Source of the DNA: Amycolatopsis regifaucium
GTDB taxonomy: Bacteria > Actinomycetota > Actinomycetes > Mycobacteriales > Pseudonocardiaceae
Length of the DNA: 64,000 nt
Reading direction: 5' to 3'
Assembly: GCF_001613935.1 (NCBI RefSeq)
Contig: NZ_LQCI01000034.1
Coordinates: forward strand, 349,031 to 413,030
This document shows, piece after piece, positions 32,472-41,607 of this stretch; position 1 is the stretch's first letter, and the number at the start of each line of letters is the position of its first letter. The notes below the pieces were generated by a model. It was not told the origin of the DNA. It did no database searches and was given only the letters and a program-made list of their open reading frames with translations. Both the position numbers and the translations under genes were made by a program.

Positions 32472-34670
32472 GTGGTCGATCTTTTGCAGGTCGTCGTGGA
32501 CGAAGCCGCGAAGGCGGCCGCGACCTCGGCGGTGGGGGCCGTCTCCACGGCGAGCCGGAACGTGGTTTCGCTGCTCAAGGAAAGGCTCGGCACGACCAAG
32601 TCCGGCAAGGACGCGCTGAGCCGCCGGGCCATCGCCGCCGCCCGTGCCGACAAGGAATGGGCTGATCGCCTGATCGAGGCGGTTTCCGTACTCCATGAGG
32701 AAAACGCTTCGACGGCGACGGCGGGAATCGAGAATTTCCGCAACCACCTCGCCATCCTCGCCGATCCCCCGAGGACGGGGCTGAAGCTGATCGTCGGGGC
32801 GGCGGGTTCGGGTAAAACCGAACTCGCCCGCCAGCTCGCCGACCGGGTCCAGGAAGACTTCCCGTCGGGCCGGATCGAGGTACCACTCGCCCGCTATCGC
32901 GACGGCGACGAATTCGACCCCGCCGCCGTGAAACGGTATGTGCTCCGGGAGTTCGGGATTCCCCACGGCGAGATCCCGGTCGACGACGAGCAACTGGACC
33001 GGCAGTTTCTGGCCGTGCTGGTCACCAGGTCGTTCGTGGTCATCCTGGACGACGTCGAACTCGCCGCCGAGCTGGCCTTGTTCGCCAGGTTCCGCACCAG
33101 CCTGGTGTTGGCGACGGCGTCGGTGTACAGCCGCGAACTCAAGACCTGCGACCCCGCGGCCATCGAACTGCGAGGACTCGACGTCGAGGGCGCGCGTGAG
33201 CTGCTCGCGGACTTCTGCGGCAAGGTCCGGCTGACGGACGAACCGGTCGAGACCGACCGGTTGCTCGACCTCTGCGATCGGATGCCGCTCGCCCTCCGCG
33301 AGGTCGGCGTCACCCTCGCCGGTCGCGCCGGGGAAGCGCGGCCGGTGGCGGCGTTGCTCGACGAGTACCGCGATACGGGTGTCGTAGACGTCGAAGGGGT
33401 CATTCGGGATTCCTTGCGGCGCACGTTCGCGCGGCTTTCGGACGCGGCCGTCGAGGCCTGTGCCGTGCTGGCCGAGCATCCTGGCGGCTTCTTCACCCGG
33501 GCCACCGCGACGGCGATGACCGGCGACGCGAAGGTCGTCGACGAACTGATCGCCGCGCAGCTGACCTACCAGGCCGGCGATTGGTATTCGCTCACGATCC
33601 TGGCGGGGCAGTACGCACGCACGCTGCCCGCGGATCGGGGCGCGGCCTTCGATCGCTTGCTCACCTATGTTCGCGAGAAGGCGGTCGCGGCCGATTTTCG
33701 CGAGAACAGCAAGCGCCTGCGCACCTACGTCGTTCCGTCCAAGCGGGACTGGGACCTGCGGGTCGATCACATCGACTGGCTGGAGTGGCACCGGTCGCTG
33801 ATCGGTGAGCTGGTGAAACTCGCCTGTCTGCGCCGCCGCTACAAGGAGACCTTGCAGCTGGCCGGAGCCTTCGAAGCGCTGGTGAACAAGCGTGGTCACT
33901 GGCGTGAATTCATCGACATCAGTGACTGGGCCGTGAAGGCCGTCGAAGCGGACGAGGACGCGAAGCCCGCGCAACTCGCGCGGGCATTGATGATGCGGGG
34001 CAAGGCCCGCTACCTCGCGCGTTGGTTCCCCGCCGCACTGGAGGATCTCGACAGGGCGGCGAAGATCCTGTCCGGTCCGGCGGCGGGGTTCGCGGAGAAC
34101 CGATGGCGCAAGCTTCAGGCGTCGCTGGCGGAGTTCCGAGGTCGTTTTCACGAAGAACGCGCGGAACTGCTCGTCCACCGAAAGGCCGGGGGAGCGGAAA
34201 TCAAGCGGGAACTCGCGGAAGCCGAACGGCACCTCCGGTTGGCGTGTGCCATCAGCACGGAACTCGCCGACGGCCCGGCTCTCGCCATCCACCCCCGGAT
34301 GCTCGCGAACGTCCTGGTCAAACTCGGCGAACCGGCTGAGGCGATCGCCGTCCTCGGCACGATGACCGCCGCCGGACGCAACCACGCCCGGGTCGAGATG
34401 GTCTACGCCAACGCGTATCTGGCTCTCGGTGACCTCGCCGGGGCGCGAGCGCGCTTCGGCTCCGCGTGGGATCAACTGGCCGCCCAGCGAGCCACCCAGT
34501 ACGTCTGGGAACTCAGGGAACTCCAGGCACGGCTCATGACCGCCGAAGGTGACCCCGGCGCGATCGACGTCTGGGGACGGCTCGCTTACGACGCCACCCA
34601 GCTCGGGCATCCGCGAGCCGACCGGTACTTCAGCGCACTCGAATCGTCACCGGGCGATCGCCGATCTTGA
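32472..34670 (+). CDS. STAND (NB-ARC-type) ATPase with helical repeats
   Basis: The 732-residue cytosolic protein has a short helical N-terminal domain (about 1-90). The NTPase follows, with Walker A GAAGSGKTE (about 109-117), Walker B FVVILDDVE (about 188-196), a sensor-like RTSLVLATAS and the GxP-type motif CDRMPLALRE (about 268). A winged-helix-like section (about 310-390) and a C-terminal array of TPR-like helices (about 430-720) complete it. STAND proteins act as signal-triggered switches, including in regulation and phage defence. The N-terminal domain is not a recognisable nuclease or protease. The 3' end overlaps the convergent gene by 41 nt. Confidence 0.85.
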   Translation: MVDLLQVVVDEAAKAAATSAVGAVSTASRNVVSLLKERLGTTKSGKDALSRRAIAAARADKEWADRLIEAVSVLHEENASTATAGIENFRNHLAILADPPRTGLKLIVGAAGSGKTELARQLADRVQEDFPSGRIEVPLARYRDGDEFDPAAVKRYVLREFGIPHGEIPVDDEQLDRQFLAVLVTRSFVVILDDVELAAELALFARFRTSLVLATASVYSRELKTCDPAAIELRGLDVEGARELLADFCGKVRLTDEPVETDRLLDLCDRMPLALREVGVTLAGRAGEARPVAALLDEYRDTGVVDVEGVIRDSLRRTFARLSDAAVEACAVLAEHPGGFFTRATATAMTGDAKVVDELIAAQLTYQAGDWYSLTILAGQYARTLPADRGAAFDRLLTYVREKAVAADFRENSKRLRTYVVPSKRDWDLRVDHIDWLEWHRSLIGELVKLACLRRRYKETLQLAGAFEALVNKRGHWREFIDISDWAVKAVEADEDAKPAQLARALMMRGKARYLARWFPAALEDLDRAAKILSGPAAGFAENRWRKLQASLAEFRGRFHEERAELLVHRKAGGAEIKRELAEAERHLRLACAISTELADGPALAIHPRMLANVLVKLGEPAEAIAVLGTMTAAGRNHARVEMVYANAYLALGDLAGARARFGSAWDQLAAQRATQYVWELRELQARLMTAEGDPGAIDVWGRLAYDATQLGHPRADRYFSALESSPGDRRS

Positions 34671-36276
34671 CGACTTCGGTCGGGGACAACCGGTCGAGGT
34701 AAGCGAGCGAGGCGGCGATCAACGGGTCGATCGAGCGGTCCGTCAGGGTCAGCTCCCGCTGGACACCGTCACGGGTACGGACAAGGCAGGTACTTCTGCC
34801 GACCGTCGCCGCGGCCACCGCGGCGTCCGGCCACTGGTGGAGAATTTCCTCCGACCACAAAGGAAAACGTTCGCGGTCCGATTCTTCGAGTCCGATGTAG
34901 ACGATCGAAGCACTGGACAGTTGCCGCAATGTCGCCCGGGTTTCGTGCGCCACCAGGTGTTTGCCCGCCAGATCGTGCCGTCGGCCGGTACTCGGGAACC
35001 GCACGATCCTCGTGGCGGCCCCGGCCGCCTCCGCGCCGACGACGAAGATGGCGACCTCCTGCGGCTCGACGTCAGGCACCTCGTGGGGTGGGAACGACGC
35101 TTCGGTGGCAGGTTCGGGAAGATTCATCAACCGATACAGCTGCGGCCGTAGCAGTCCGGCCGACATGTCCGGTGCGCCGACGGCCTGTTTGACGATGGCG
35201 GCGTGATCGCCGGGGCTGTGCCGGTGGATCGCGAGCTCGATCTGCGGCCCCAGCGCGGCGTCCGGATCGAGTCGCGCGGTCTGCGCGGCGAGCGCTTCGA
35301 TGGGCGAACCGGGAACCATGGTTTCCCCACCGTCGCCGATCAGGAGCAACGGCCGGTCCACCGCGGCGGCGTACAGCGCCAACGAACCGAAATCGGAGAT
35401 CACACACGAAGCCGCGGTGAGCGCGGCCTGCCAGCCGGCCTCCGGGGGAAGTACGCGAAGCCCCGCTTGCCGTGCCTCGGAGAGCCACGCGTCGACCTGC
35501 CAAGGGCTGTGGGCCGCGGTGATCCCCGGATGGAGCACGGCGCAGCAGCGGTATTCGTCGTATTCCAGTTCGGAGACCAGCCGCAGCGGGAGATCGGGCA
35601 CGGTCCCGAGGAGGGAACCGGGCCCCCAGGTGGAGGCGATGACGACCAAGGTGTGGCCGGGAGCGCCGAAGGCCGCGCGATACGCGGGAGCACGATGGAT
35701 TCCCGCGCGCAGGCGGTCGTGGCACGGGTCGCCGACCATCACCGCCCGTCCCGCCGCTTCCGAGCCCGCTTGCCGCAGGTGGGCGCGCTGCTCGGGGTGG
35801 GAGAGCGCGACCATGGCCGGCACGACCCGGCCGTCGCGCACGAGCCGGGCGGGGTTCATGCCGGCGACCGTCCGGCTCCGCGGGTAGTACTTCTGGAACC
35901 CGATTCCGTGCGGCACCAGTACGATCGGGGCGTCGAAAAGGTGCAGGTCGTCGTTCTCGCTCGCGGCGATCACCAGGTCGAAGCGGCTTTCGATGGCTTG
36001 CCGCCACGGAACCACCGAGGCGCGCAGCTTGCCGAGATATTCGGGCACACCGGCGCTGAAGATCGCGGTGCTGTCCGCGTCGTAGGTGAAGACGAGCTGG
36101 ACGCGGTGATCGTTTTCGATCAACGACAGGATGTCCAGCAACCTGGTCAGCGTCGTGACCGTGCGGACGACGACCAGGACCTTCCGCTCGACCCCGATGG
36201 TGAGCCACTGGTCGAACGCCGGGTCGACCGGGACTTTCGCCCAAAACGACGGGGAGGGGGTACCTTTTTCGCGCAC
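34630..36276 (-). CDS. CDP-glycerol glycerophosphotransferase-like protein
   Basis: The 548-residue protein shows a GT-B-like layout. The N-terminal half contains VLVVVRTVTTLTRLLDILSL and VLVPHGIGFQKYYPRS. The C-terminal half has VIASTWGPGSLLG and VISDFGSLALYAAAVDRPLL, which correspond to the nucleotide-binding and conserved Ser/Asp regions of CDP-glycerol transferases. A further region of about 150 residues at the C-terminus is unlike that family. It may add a phospho-polyol or sugar to an envelope polymer. GTG 36276 overlaps the regulator's TAG by one base, so the two are translationally coupled. Confidence 0.65.
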   Translation of the reverse strand: MREKGTPSPSFWAKVPVDPAFDQWLTIGVERKVLVVVRTVTTLTRLLDILSLIENDHRVQLVFTYDADSTAIFSAGVPEYLGKLRASVVPWRQAIESRFDLVIAASENDDLHLFDAPIVLVPHGIGFQKYYPRSRTVAGMNPARLVRDGRVVPAMVALSHPEQRAHLRQAGSEAAGRAVMVGDPCHDRLRAGIHRAPAYRAAFGAPGHTLVVIASTWGPGSLLGTVPDLPLRLVSELEYDEYRCCAVLHPGITAAHSPWQVDAWLSEARQAGLRVLPPEAGWQAALTAASCVISDFGSLALYAAAVDRPLLLIGDGGETMVPGSPIEALAAQTARLDPDAALGPQIELAIHRHSPGDHAAIVKQAVGAPDMSAGLLRPQLYRLMNLPEPATEASFPPHEVPDVEPQEVAIFVVGAEAAGAATRIVRFPSTGRRHDLAGKHLVAHETRATLRQLSSASIVYIGLEESDRERFPLWSEEILHQWPDAAVAAATVGRSTCLVRTRDGVQRELTLTDRSIDPLIAASLAYLDRLSPTEVVKIGDRPVTIRVR

Positions 36277-36902
36277 TACCTGTCCCGGCGCGCGATCCAT
36301 GCCGCGGCCTGCGTGCGGCGCTGCATGCCGAGCTTCGCGAGGACGGACGTCACGTAGTTCTTCACCGTCTTCTCGGCGAGGAACAGGCGCTCCGCGATCT
36401 CGCGATTGGACATGCCCTGCCCGATCAGGTCCAGCACCTCGCGCTCGCGTTCGGTGAGCGAGCCCAGTTCGTCCTCCGGCGGGTGCCGCAGCTTGTCCAG
36501 CACGCGCGCCGTCGACAGCGGGTCGAGCAGCGAACGACCCGCCGCCACCTCGCGGACCGCGTTGACGACGTCCTGGCCGCGGACCTGTTTCAGCAGGTAC
36601 CCGGCAGCGCCGGCCATGATCGCGCCGACCATGGCCTCCTCGTCGTCGAACGCGGTCAGCATCAGGCACTGCGGCGGGTTCGGCTTCGAACGCAGCTCGC
36701 GGCAGAGCGCGATGCCATCGCCGTCGCCGAGCCGCACGTCGACCACCGCGACGTCCGGCTCCACGTGCATCGCCACGGCGAGGGCTTCGTCGACCCCGCT
36801 CGCCTCGGCGACGACCTCGATGTCGGGCTCGTCGGTGAGGAGGTCGCGCAGACCACGCCTCACCACCTCGTGGTCGTCGATGAGCAGCACCTGGATCGGC
36901 AT
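36276..36902 (-). CDS. NarL/DevR-family response regulator
   Basis: The 208-residue protein has a receiver domain (about 1-120; DDHEVVRRGLRDLL, phospho-acceptor Asp in VAVVDVRLGDGDG, LTAFDDEE, and GYLLKQV with the conserved Lys). A LuxR-type DNA-binding domain follows (about 140-205; LTEREREVLDLIGQGMSNREI, AERLFLAEKTVKNYV). The DNA-binding helix resembles DevR/DosR. It sits between an M14 peptidase gene (9 nt upstream) and a transferase gene. Its cognate kinase is not adjacent; the kinase at 27.9 kb is a candidate. Confidence 0.93.
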   Translation of the reverse strand: MPIQVLLIDDHEVVRRGLRDLLTDEPDIEVVAEASGVDEALAVAMHVEPDVAVVDVRLGDGDGIALCRELRSKPNPPQCLMLTAFDDEEAMVGAIMAGAAGYLLKQVRGQDVVNAVREVAAGRSLLDPLSTARVLDKLRHPPEDELGSLTEREREVLDLIGQGMSNREIAERLFLAEKTVKNYVTSVLAKLGMQRRTQAAAWIARRDR

Positions 36903-36911
36903 ACCCCCACG

Positions 36912-39431
36912 TTACTTCGCGGCGGCCCAGTAAATCGCCTTGGCCACCTGCGAGTACAAGCCCTTCGGGTGATCGCGGAACAGCGGTTCGGTGCCGAACA
37001 GGACCACGTTCCCGCCGAACGATGAAGTGCCCGAGACGACGGCTGCCTGGCCCGCCGCGTGCCGAGGTCCTCCCGTACCGTCGTCCCGGGTCCGCCAATG
37101 CCCCGCGACCAGGGGATTCCCGCTCGCGTAGCGCTGCTCGACAGTGACCGACGAGCCGAGATCGGTGAACCAGAACGGCCCGTAGACGAACGAGTCCGGC
37201 AACGCGCCCGAGCCGACCGGGCCGGTCCCGTTGACGACCGAAACCACGCCGTTCCCGTCCTCCCAGCCGGCCACCGGGCGCGCGGCGAGAAGTCCGACGT
37301 CGGTGTTGAAGCGCGCGCCTGTCGCGCCGCGGGTGACGACGCCACCGCGAGTGAGGAAGGCACGTAGAGCGTCCTTCGCCGCCGGGTTGAGGTCGGTGTA
37401 GCGCAGCCCCGAAGACACGAACAACAGGTCGATCCGCGACCAGTCGAAGCCGGCGTTGAGGACCGCCGCCGACACCGGCCGGACGTCGAAGCCCATGTCC
37501 CGCAACGCCTTCAGCTCGTCCGGGCCGACGGCGCCCGCGATCGTCTTGCGGCCGAGCGGGGTCACCGCACCGCTCGCCTCGGTGAACCGGACGCCGTAGC
37601 GGTCCGCCACCTCGGCGGCGGCCGGGCGCGCCGAGGCGGGGACGACGATCGTGCCGTCGGCCGCGCGGCCCAGTGCGATACCCCGGTTCAGCAGGTCGTT
37701 GACGGCGCTGACGTCCTTGCCGTCGACGAGCTTCAGCGCGAGGTCACGCCCGGGAGCGGCGTCGATGCCGCCGGTGGGCGACGCCGCGGCGACGTCGTGC
37801 GCCCGGACGTCGAGCCTGCCCTGGCGGACGATGTCGACCGACGCGCCCCACAGCAGCCGGTGGCTCCAGCCGGAGATGTCGTACATGACCGGCACCTTCG
37901 CCGAGATGTCGCTGCCCTGTTCCAGCATCACGTTCGCCAGGCCACGCTTCGGCTGGTGCATGTCCACCAGGTACGAACCGGCCGGATAGCGCCGCCCGGC
38001 CAGGCTGAACGGACGATCGGCCTGTTCGACCCGGACGTCGTTGGCCACCAGATGGTCGACGAGCCGGGAAGCGGCGACGGCCGAGCGCTGGTCGGCGCCG
38101 GTGGGGATGACGTAGGCGCGCGGGAACTCCGTTCGGTAGCGGTCTTCCGGCCCGAAGCCCGGCACGAACCCGTCGGGGATCTCGCGTTGCGCCTCGCCCG
38201 CGCCGCCGCGGCGGAACATCTCGATCTGGTTCGCGATCAGCTCACCGCGGTTGCGGTCGACGTAGGCCAGCGTGCTGCCGATGGTGGCCTCGACGACCTC
38301 GGTGTTGATCACCGCGCGCCGCTGGAGTTCCGCCACGGGCCGCGTTTCGTAGTCCGCGTTGTTGACCCGCATCGGGATCTCGATCGTGAACGACACCGCG
38401 CCGTGGTACATCGCGTACTGGGCGGTGTAGATCGGCGCCCAGCCGTCCCAGCTGCCGGGTTCGTAGTCGCGGAACGGGATCTCCGGCTTCGCCGTCTCCG
38501 GCCGCCCGAGTGCCTTGACCGCCTGCTCCATGCCGAGACCGTTGGCGTATCCGTGCTTGAGGTAGAGATCGAAGTCGTAGTTCTGGCCGTGCGGCGGCGT
38601 GGTCGGCTCGATGAGCGTGTTCTCGACGTAGCCGTGTTCGTCCAGCATCATCAGCGGCTGCTTGCCGATCGCGATCCCGCGCATGGCCCGCACTTCCGGC
38701 TGCGACGCGGTGACGAAGTCGCGGTTGGGATCGAAACCCTGCGACGTCTGCCGCGTGCCGGCGACCCGGCCGTCCGGATTGGCCGTGACGTTGAAGTAGA
38801 AGCGGTTCCGTTTCAGCAGCTCGGTCGTCTTGGGATCGTTCGACGTCGCCAGCTTCTCGATGACGCGCAGCGCGCCGTCCGTGCCTTCCCATTCGTTGCC
38901 GTGGATGTTGTTGTTGATCCACACCGGCGCCTTGTAACCGTGGCGCAGGAACGGGTCGCGGGCGGCACGGGCCGGGTCGTTCTCGATCAGCGACCGCCAC
39001 GCGTCCTGCCGTCGTGTCTGCTGAGGGCTCTCCGGCGCGGTGAGCGTCACCAGGTAGAGGTCGCGGCCGAGGCCGGACTGCCCGGCGATTTCGACGGAGA
39101 TCCGGTCGCTGCGCGCCTGCAAGGCGTTCAGTTTCGGCGCGATCGCGTGATACGGCGCGAGGCCGAGCTTGATCGACTTGTCGCCCGGGTTCTCCGGGTA
39201 GACCCGCAGGGTGGTCTTGCGCGGATAACCGGAACGGTCGCCCGCGACGTTCTCGCCCGCCGCGGCCCGCGCGGTGCTCATCGGCGGGTCGGTCGCGGCG
39301 ATCTCGTTGCGGTCCGGCCCGTTGCCGGGGTCCCGATGCGTCGTCGGCGGCGGTGCGGCGTACGCGGGCGCGGCGACCGCGCTCAGGGACAGCATCAGTG
39401 CCAGAACCACGGTGCGAGCCGAACGCGACAA
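36912..39431 (-). CDS. Secreted M14 family zinc carboxypeptidase
   Basis: The 839-residue protein has a signal peptide (about 1-25, ending AYA). The M14 domain (about 65-400) has zinc ligands His177 and Glu180 in NIHGNEWEG, His266 in LDEHGYVE, and catalytic Glu351 in SFTIEIPM. A substrate Arg lies in NPDGR-type positions. About 440 further residues form one or more beta-rich and glutamine-amidotransferase-like domains. The start is TTG 39431 behind GGAGGTGG. It is the first gene of an operon with the response regulator and transferase. Confidence 0.9.
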   Translation of the reverse strand: MSRSARTVVLALMLSLSAVAAPAYAAPPPTTHRDPGNGPDRNEIAATDPPMSTARAAAGENVAGDRSGYPRKTTLRVYPENPGDKSIKLGLAPYHAIAPKLNALQARSDRISVEIAGQSGLGRDLYLVTLTAPESPQQTRRQDAWRSLIENDPARAARDPFLRHGYKAPVWINNNIHGNEWEGTDGALRVIEKLATSNDPKTTELLKRNRFYFNVTANPDGRVAGTRQTSQGFDPNRDFVTASQPEVRAMRGIAIGKQPLMMLDEHGYVENTLIEPTTPPHGQNYDFDLYLKHGYANGLGMEQAVKALGRPETAKPEIPFRDYEPGSWDGWAPIYTAQYAMYHGAVSFTIEIPMRVNNADYETRPVAELQRRAVINTEVVEATIGSTLAYVDRNRGELIANQIEMFRRGGAGEAQREIPDGFVPGFGPEDRYRTEFPRAYVIPTGADQRSAVAASRLVDHLVANDVRVEQADRPFSLAGRRYPAGSYLVDMHQPKRGLANVMLEQGSDISAKVPVMYDISGWSHRLLWGASVDIVRQGRLDVRAHDVAAASPTGGIDAAPGRDLALKLVDGKDVSAVNDLLNRGIALGRAADGTIVVPASARPAAAEVADRYGVRFTEASGAVTPLGRKTIAGAVGPDELKALRDMGFDVRPVSAAVLNAGFDWSRIDLLFVSSGLRYTDLNPAAKDALRAFLTRGGVVTRGATGARFNTDVGLLAARPVAGWEDGNGVVSVVNGTGPVGSGALPDSFVYGPFWFTDLGSSVTVEQRYASGNPLVAGHWRTRDDGTGGPRHAAGQAAVVSGTSSFGGNVVLFGTEPLFRDHPKGLYSQVAKAIYWAAAK

Positions 39432-39499
39432 GGGCCACCTCCAGAGACGTCGGCACAGTCTTTCGACCCGCTAAAGACGTCACAAGAGCCGAAAGGCGG

Positions 39500-39817
39500 C
39501 TAATCGGGCGCCGGGAAGCGATGCTCGTTCCGGTCGATCTTGGCGTTGGCCGCCTCGATCAGGTCGACGCCGAGACTGTTCGCCAGCTGGAGGAGATACA
39601 GCGTGACGTCGGCGATTTCGTCGACGACGTTGTGCGCCAGTTCCGGGTCGGAGCGCCACTTCTCGGACTCTTCCGGCGTGAGCCACTGGAACAGCGAGGT
39701 CAGTTCGCCGACCTCGCCGGACAGGGCCATGACCAGGTTCTTCGGGGTGTGGAACGGTTCCCAGGCCCGTGCGGCGGCGAAGTCGCGGAGGCGCTGGTTG
39801 AGGTCGTCGAGTGTCAC
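39500..39817 (-). CDS. MazG-like nucleotide pyrophosphohydrolase
   Basis: The 105-residue all-helical protein has the MazG/dCTPase pattern: LVMALSGEVGELTSLFQW (ExxE half) and HNVVDEIADVTLYLLQLA (ExxD half). These acids bind Mg2+ to hydrolyse NTPs or dNTPs to monophosphate and pyrophosphate, cleaning the nucleotide pool. Length matches the short single-domain group. It is 68 nt beyond the M14 gene start and may be expressed alone. Confidence 0.9.
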   Translation of the reverse strand: MTLDDLNQRLRDFAAARAWEPFHTPKNLVMALSGEVGELTSLFQWLTPEESEKWRSDPELAHNVVDEIADVTLYLLQLANSLGVDLIEAANAKIDRNEHRFPAPD

Positions 39818-40129
39818 GTGCTGTGCCTACCAGATCGTCACGGTGCGCCAACGGCCGTATGGCGGACGAGCGAGCCATCCAGATCCGTGACGACGCCGAA
39901 AGCGGAGCCGTCACCATGGTCGAAGCGAGCCGAGAGTAGCCATCAGATTTACCGGAAGCTGGTCGGCAATCGTCCGGCGGCTCCCCATCTCGATCCTCCG
40001 CTGCCCGGCCCGCCTCACCACCGCGCTTTCGGAGTCTTCGGGCTGGTCACACCGTGTACCCGAGTACTCCGAAAAGAGCACGCTGTTGGCCCACACGCGT
40101 CGGCGAACCGGTCGGGCAGACTTGTCCGG
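39818..40129. other. Intergenic region with an inverted repeat
   Basis: These 312 nt lie between divergent genes. A 26-codon frame at 39859-39939 has ordinary codon bias but no ribosome site. An imperfect hairpin spans about 40032-40077 (CTTTCGGAGTCTTCGGG against CCCGAGTACTCCGAAAAG). The rest should hold two promoters; no known operator is seen. Confidence 0.5.
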
Positions 40130-41449
40130 GTGAGTTCGACGACGGATCTGCGCCCCTACCTGCGCACCTTGGACGCGGAGACGCTGGCGGACCTGCTTCA
40201 TGCCCACGCCGAGCGTGACCCTGTGTTACGACAGGCCCTGGAGAACCGCTTCATCACCCAAGGGAGTGATCTCGCCGAGGCGCACCGTCTCCTCGACACC
40301 GCTGTGACGGCGGGGAACGTCGAGTACGCGGCGAAGGTCGGTTCGGTTCTCGACACGCTTCAGCGGCTTCTCGACGCCGGGAGCCGGGCCGATCTGGCCC
40401 CGCTCGCCCGTCGGACCGTGGACGACATCAGCGAGATGCTGGAGCAGATCGACGACGCCTCTGGCGAGGTCGCGGACCGGCTGGACCGGGCCGTGGAGCT
40501 GTACGCGCGGGCCTGCGTCGCGCGCCCGCCGGATCCGGAGAGCCTGGCCGACTGGATTCTCGAAGTGGAGTTCGACGGGCCGGGCTGGCCGGCCATCGAA
40601 CTGCCCGACTTCGCCTCCGCCTTGGGGGAAAAGGGGATCGCGCGAATTAAGTCCACAGTAGACAGAGTGCTGGCGGAGCAGCCGTCCGGCGCCAAGCGCG
40701 AGACGGCCGAGCGGTTGCGCGAGGAACTGGCGGAGGTGTCCGGCGACGTCGACGCGCTCGTCGCGATCCTCGCCGCCAAGCCACCGCGGGTCGACGTCAG
40801 CCTCAAGATCGTGCGTGTGCTGCGCGCGGCGGGACGGCACAGCGAGGCCATCGCGCACGCGGCGCGGGCGCTCACGCATGACAAGCATGACAAGAAGGAA
40901 GCGGTACCTCCGGTCGAAGAGCCGATTCCCTTGTCTCGCAAGGCATTCGACGAGAGTCCCACCAGTACGACGTATCTCGCGCTGCGCGAAGAGGCACTGG
41001 AAGCGGGGAGATGGGTCGCGCAGCGGAAGACCGCGCTGGCCCGGTTGCGTGAACTCGCCGCCGAGGGCACGGAAGCCGCCGACGAACTCGTCCGTGCGCT
41101 GCTCGGCGAGGATCGCGCGGACGAAGCCTGGCGGGCGGCAGTGCGTTTCGAAGCGTCTTTGCCGGTGCGCGTCGAACTCGCGGATTCGCGTTCCGTCGCC
41201 CATCCCGCCGAAACGATTCCCGTCTACCGGGACCATGTCGAAGAATTGATCACGCACAAGGACCCGACGTCCTACCGTGAGGCCGCCCGGCAACTGCGCA
41301 AACTTCGCACGGTGCACAAAAAGGCCGGTACAGCTGAAGAATTCAGCTCGTACCTCGCCACATTGGTGGAAATACACAAACGGAAGACGCGGCTGATCGC
41401 CGAGATCAAGGCGGCGAGAATCGCGATTCCCAAAACGGTCAAGGCGTAA
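40130..41449 (+). CDS. Helical-repeat protein of unknown function
   Basis: The 439-residue protein is almost wholly alpha-helical with TPR-like pairs, rich in Ala, Leu, Arg and Glu. It opens TTDLRPYLRTLDAETLADLL and has a DKHDKK insertion near residue 250. Its C-terminal helices (about 370-430) resemble the tail of SWIM-associated or DUF6880-type proteins, but this match is not certain. GTG 40130 is the first start after the intergenic hairpin. No membrane or enzyme motif is visible. Confidence 0.65.
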   Translation: MSSTTDLRPYLRTLDAETLADLLHAHAERDPVLRQALENRFITQGSDLAEAHRLLDTAVTAGNVEYAAKVGSVLDTLQRLLDAGSRADLAPLARRTVDDISEMLEQIDDASGEVADRLDRAVELYARACVARPPDPESLADWILEVEFDGPGWPAIELPDFASALGEKGIARIKSTVDRVLAEQPSGAKRETAERLREELAEVSGDVDALVAILAAKPPRVDVSLKIVRVLRAAGRHSEAIAHAARALTHDKHDKKEAVPPVEEPIPLSRKAFDESPTSTTYLALREEALEAGRWVAQRKTALARLRELAAEGTEAADELVRALLGEDRADEAWRAAVRFEASLPVRVELADSRSVAHPAETIPVYRDHVEELITHKDPTSYREAARQLRKLRTVHKKAGTAEEFSSYLATLVEIHKRKTRLIAEIKAARIAIPKTVKA

Positions 41450-41607
41450 CCGCGGCCGTCACCGGTCGTTGTTCGGAGTGAACCGAGGAAACCCGGCGAA
41501 GTCGCGGTGGTCCTGAACCGGTGTCCGCCCGCGCCCTCCCCGCGACCTGGACCTCCGTTTCGCGCCCGGGACCACCGCGACGAGCCGGTTCGGGTCCGCG
41601 TGAAAAC

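Noticed and set aside
39859..39939. 26-codon frame in the gap before the helical-repeat gene
   Set aside because: No ribosome site or promoter in a suitable place and no recognisable product.
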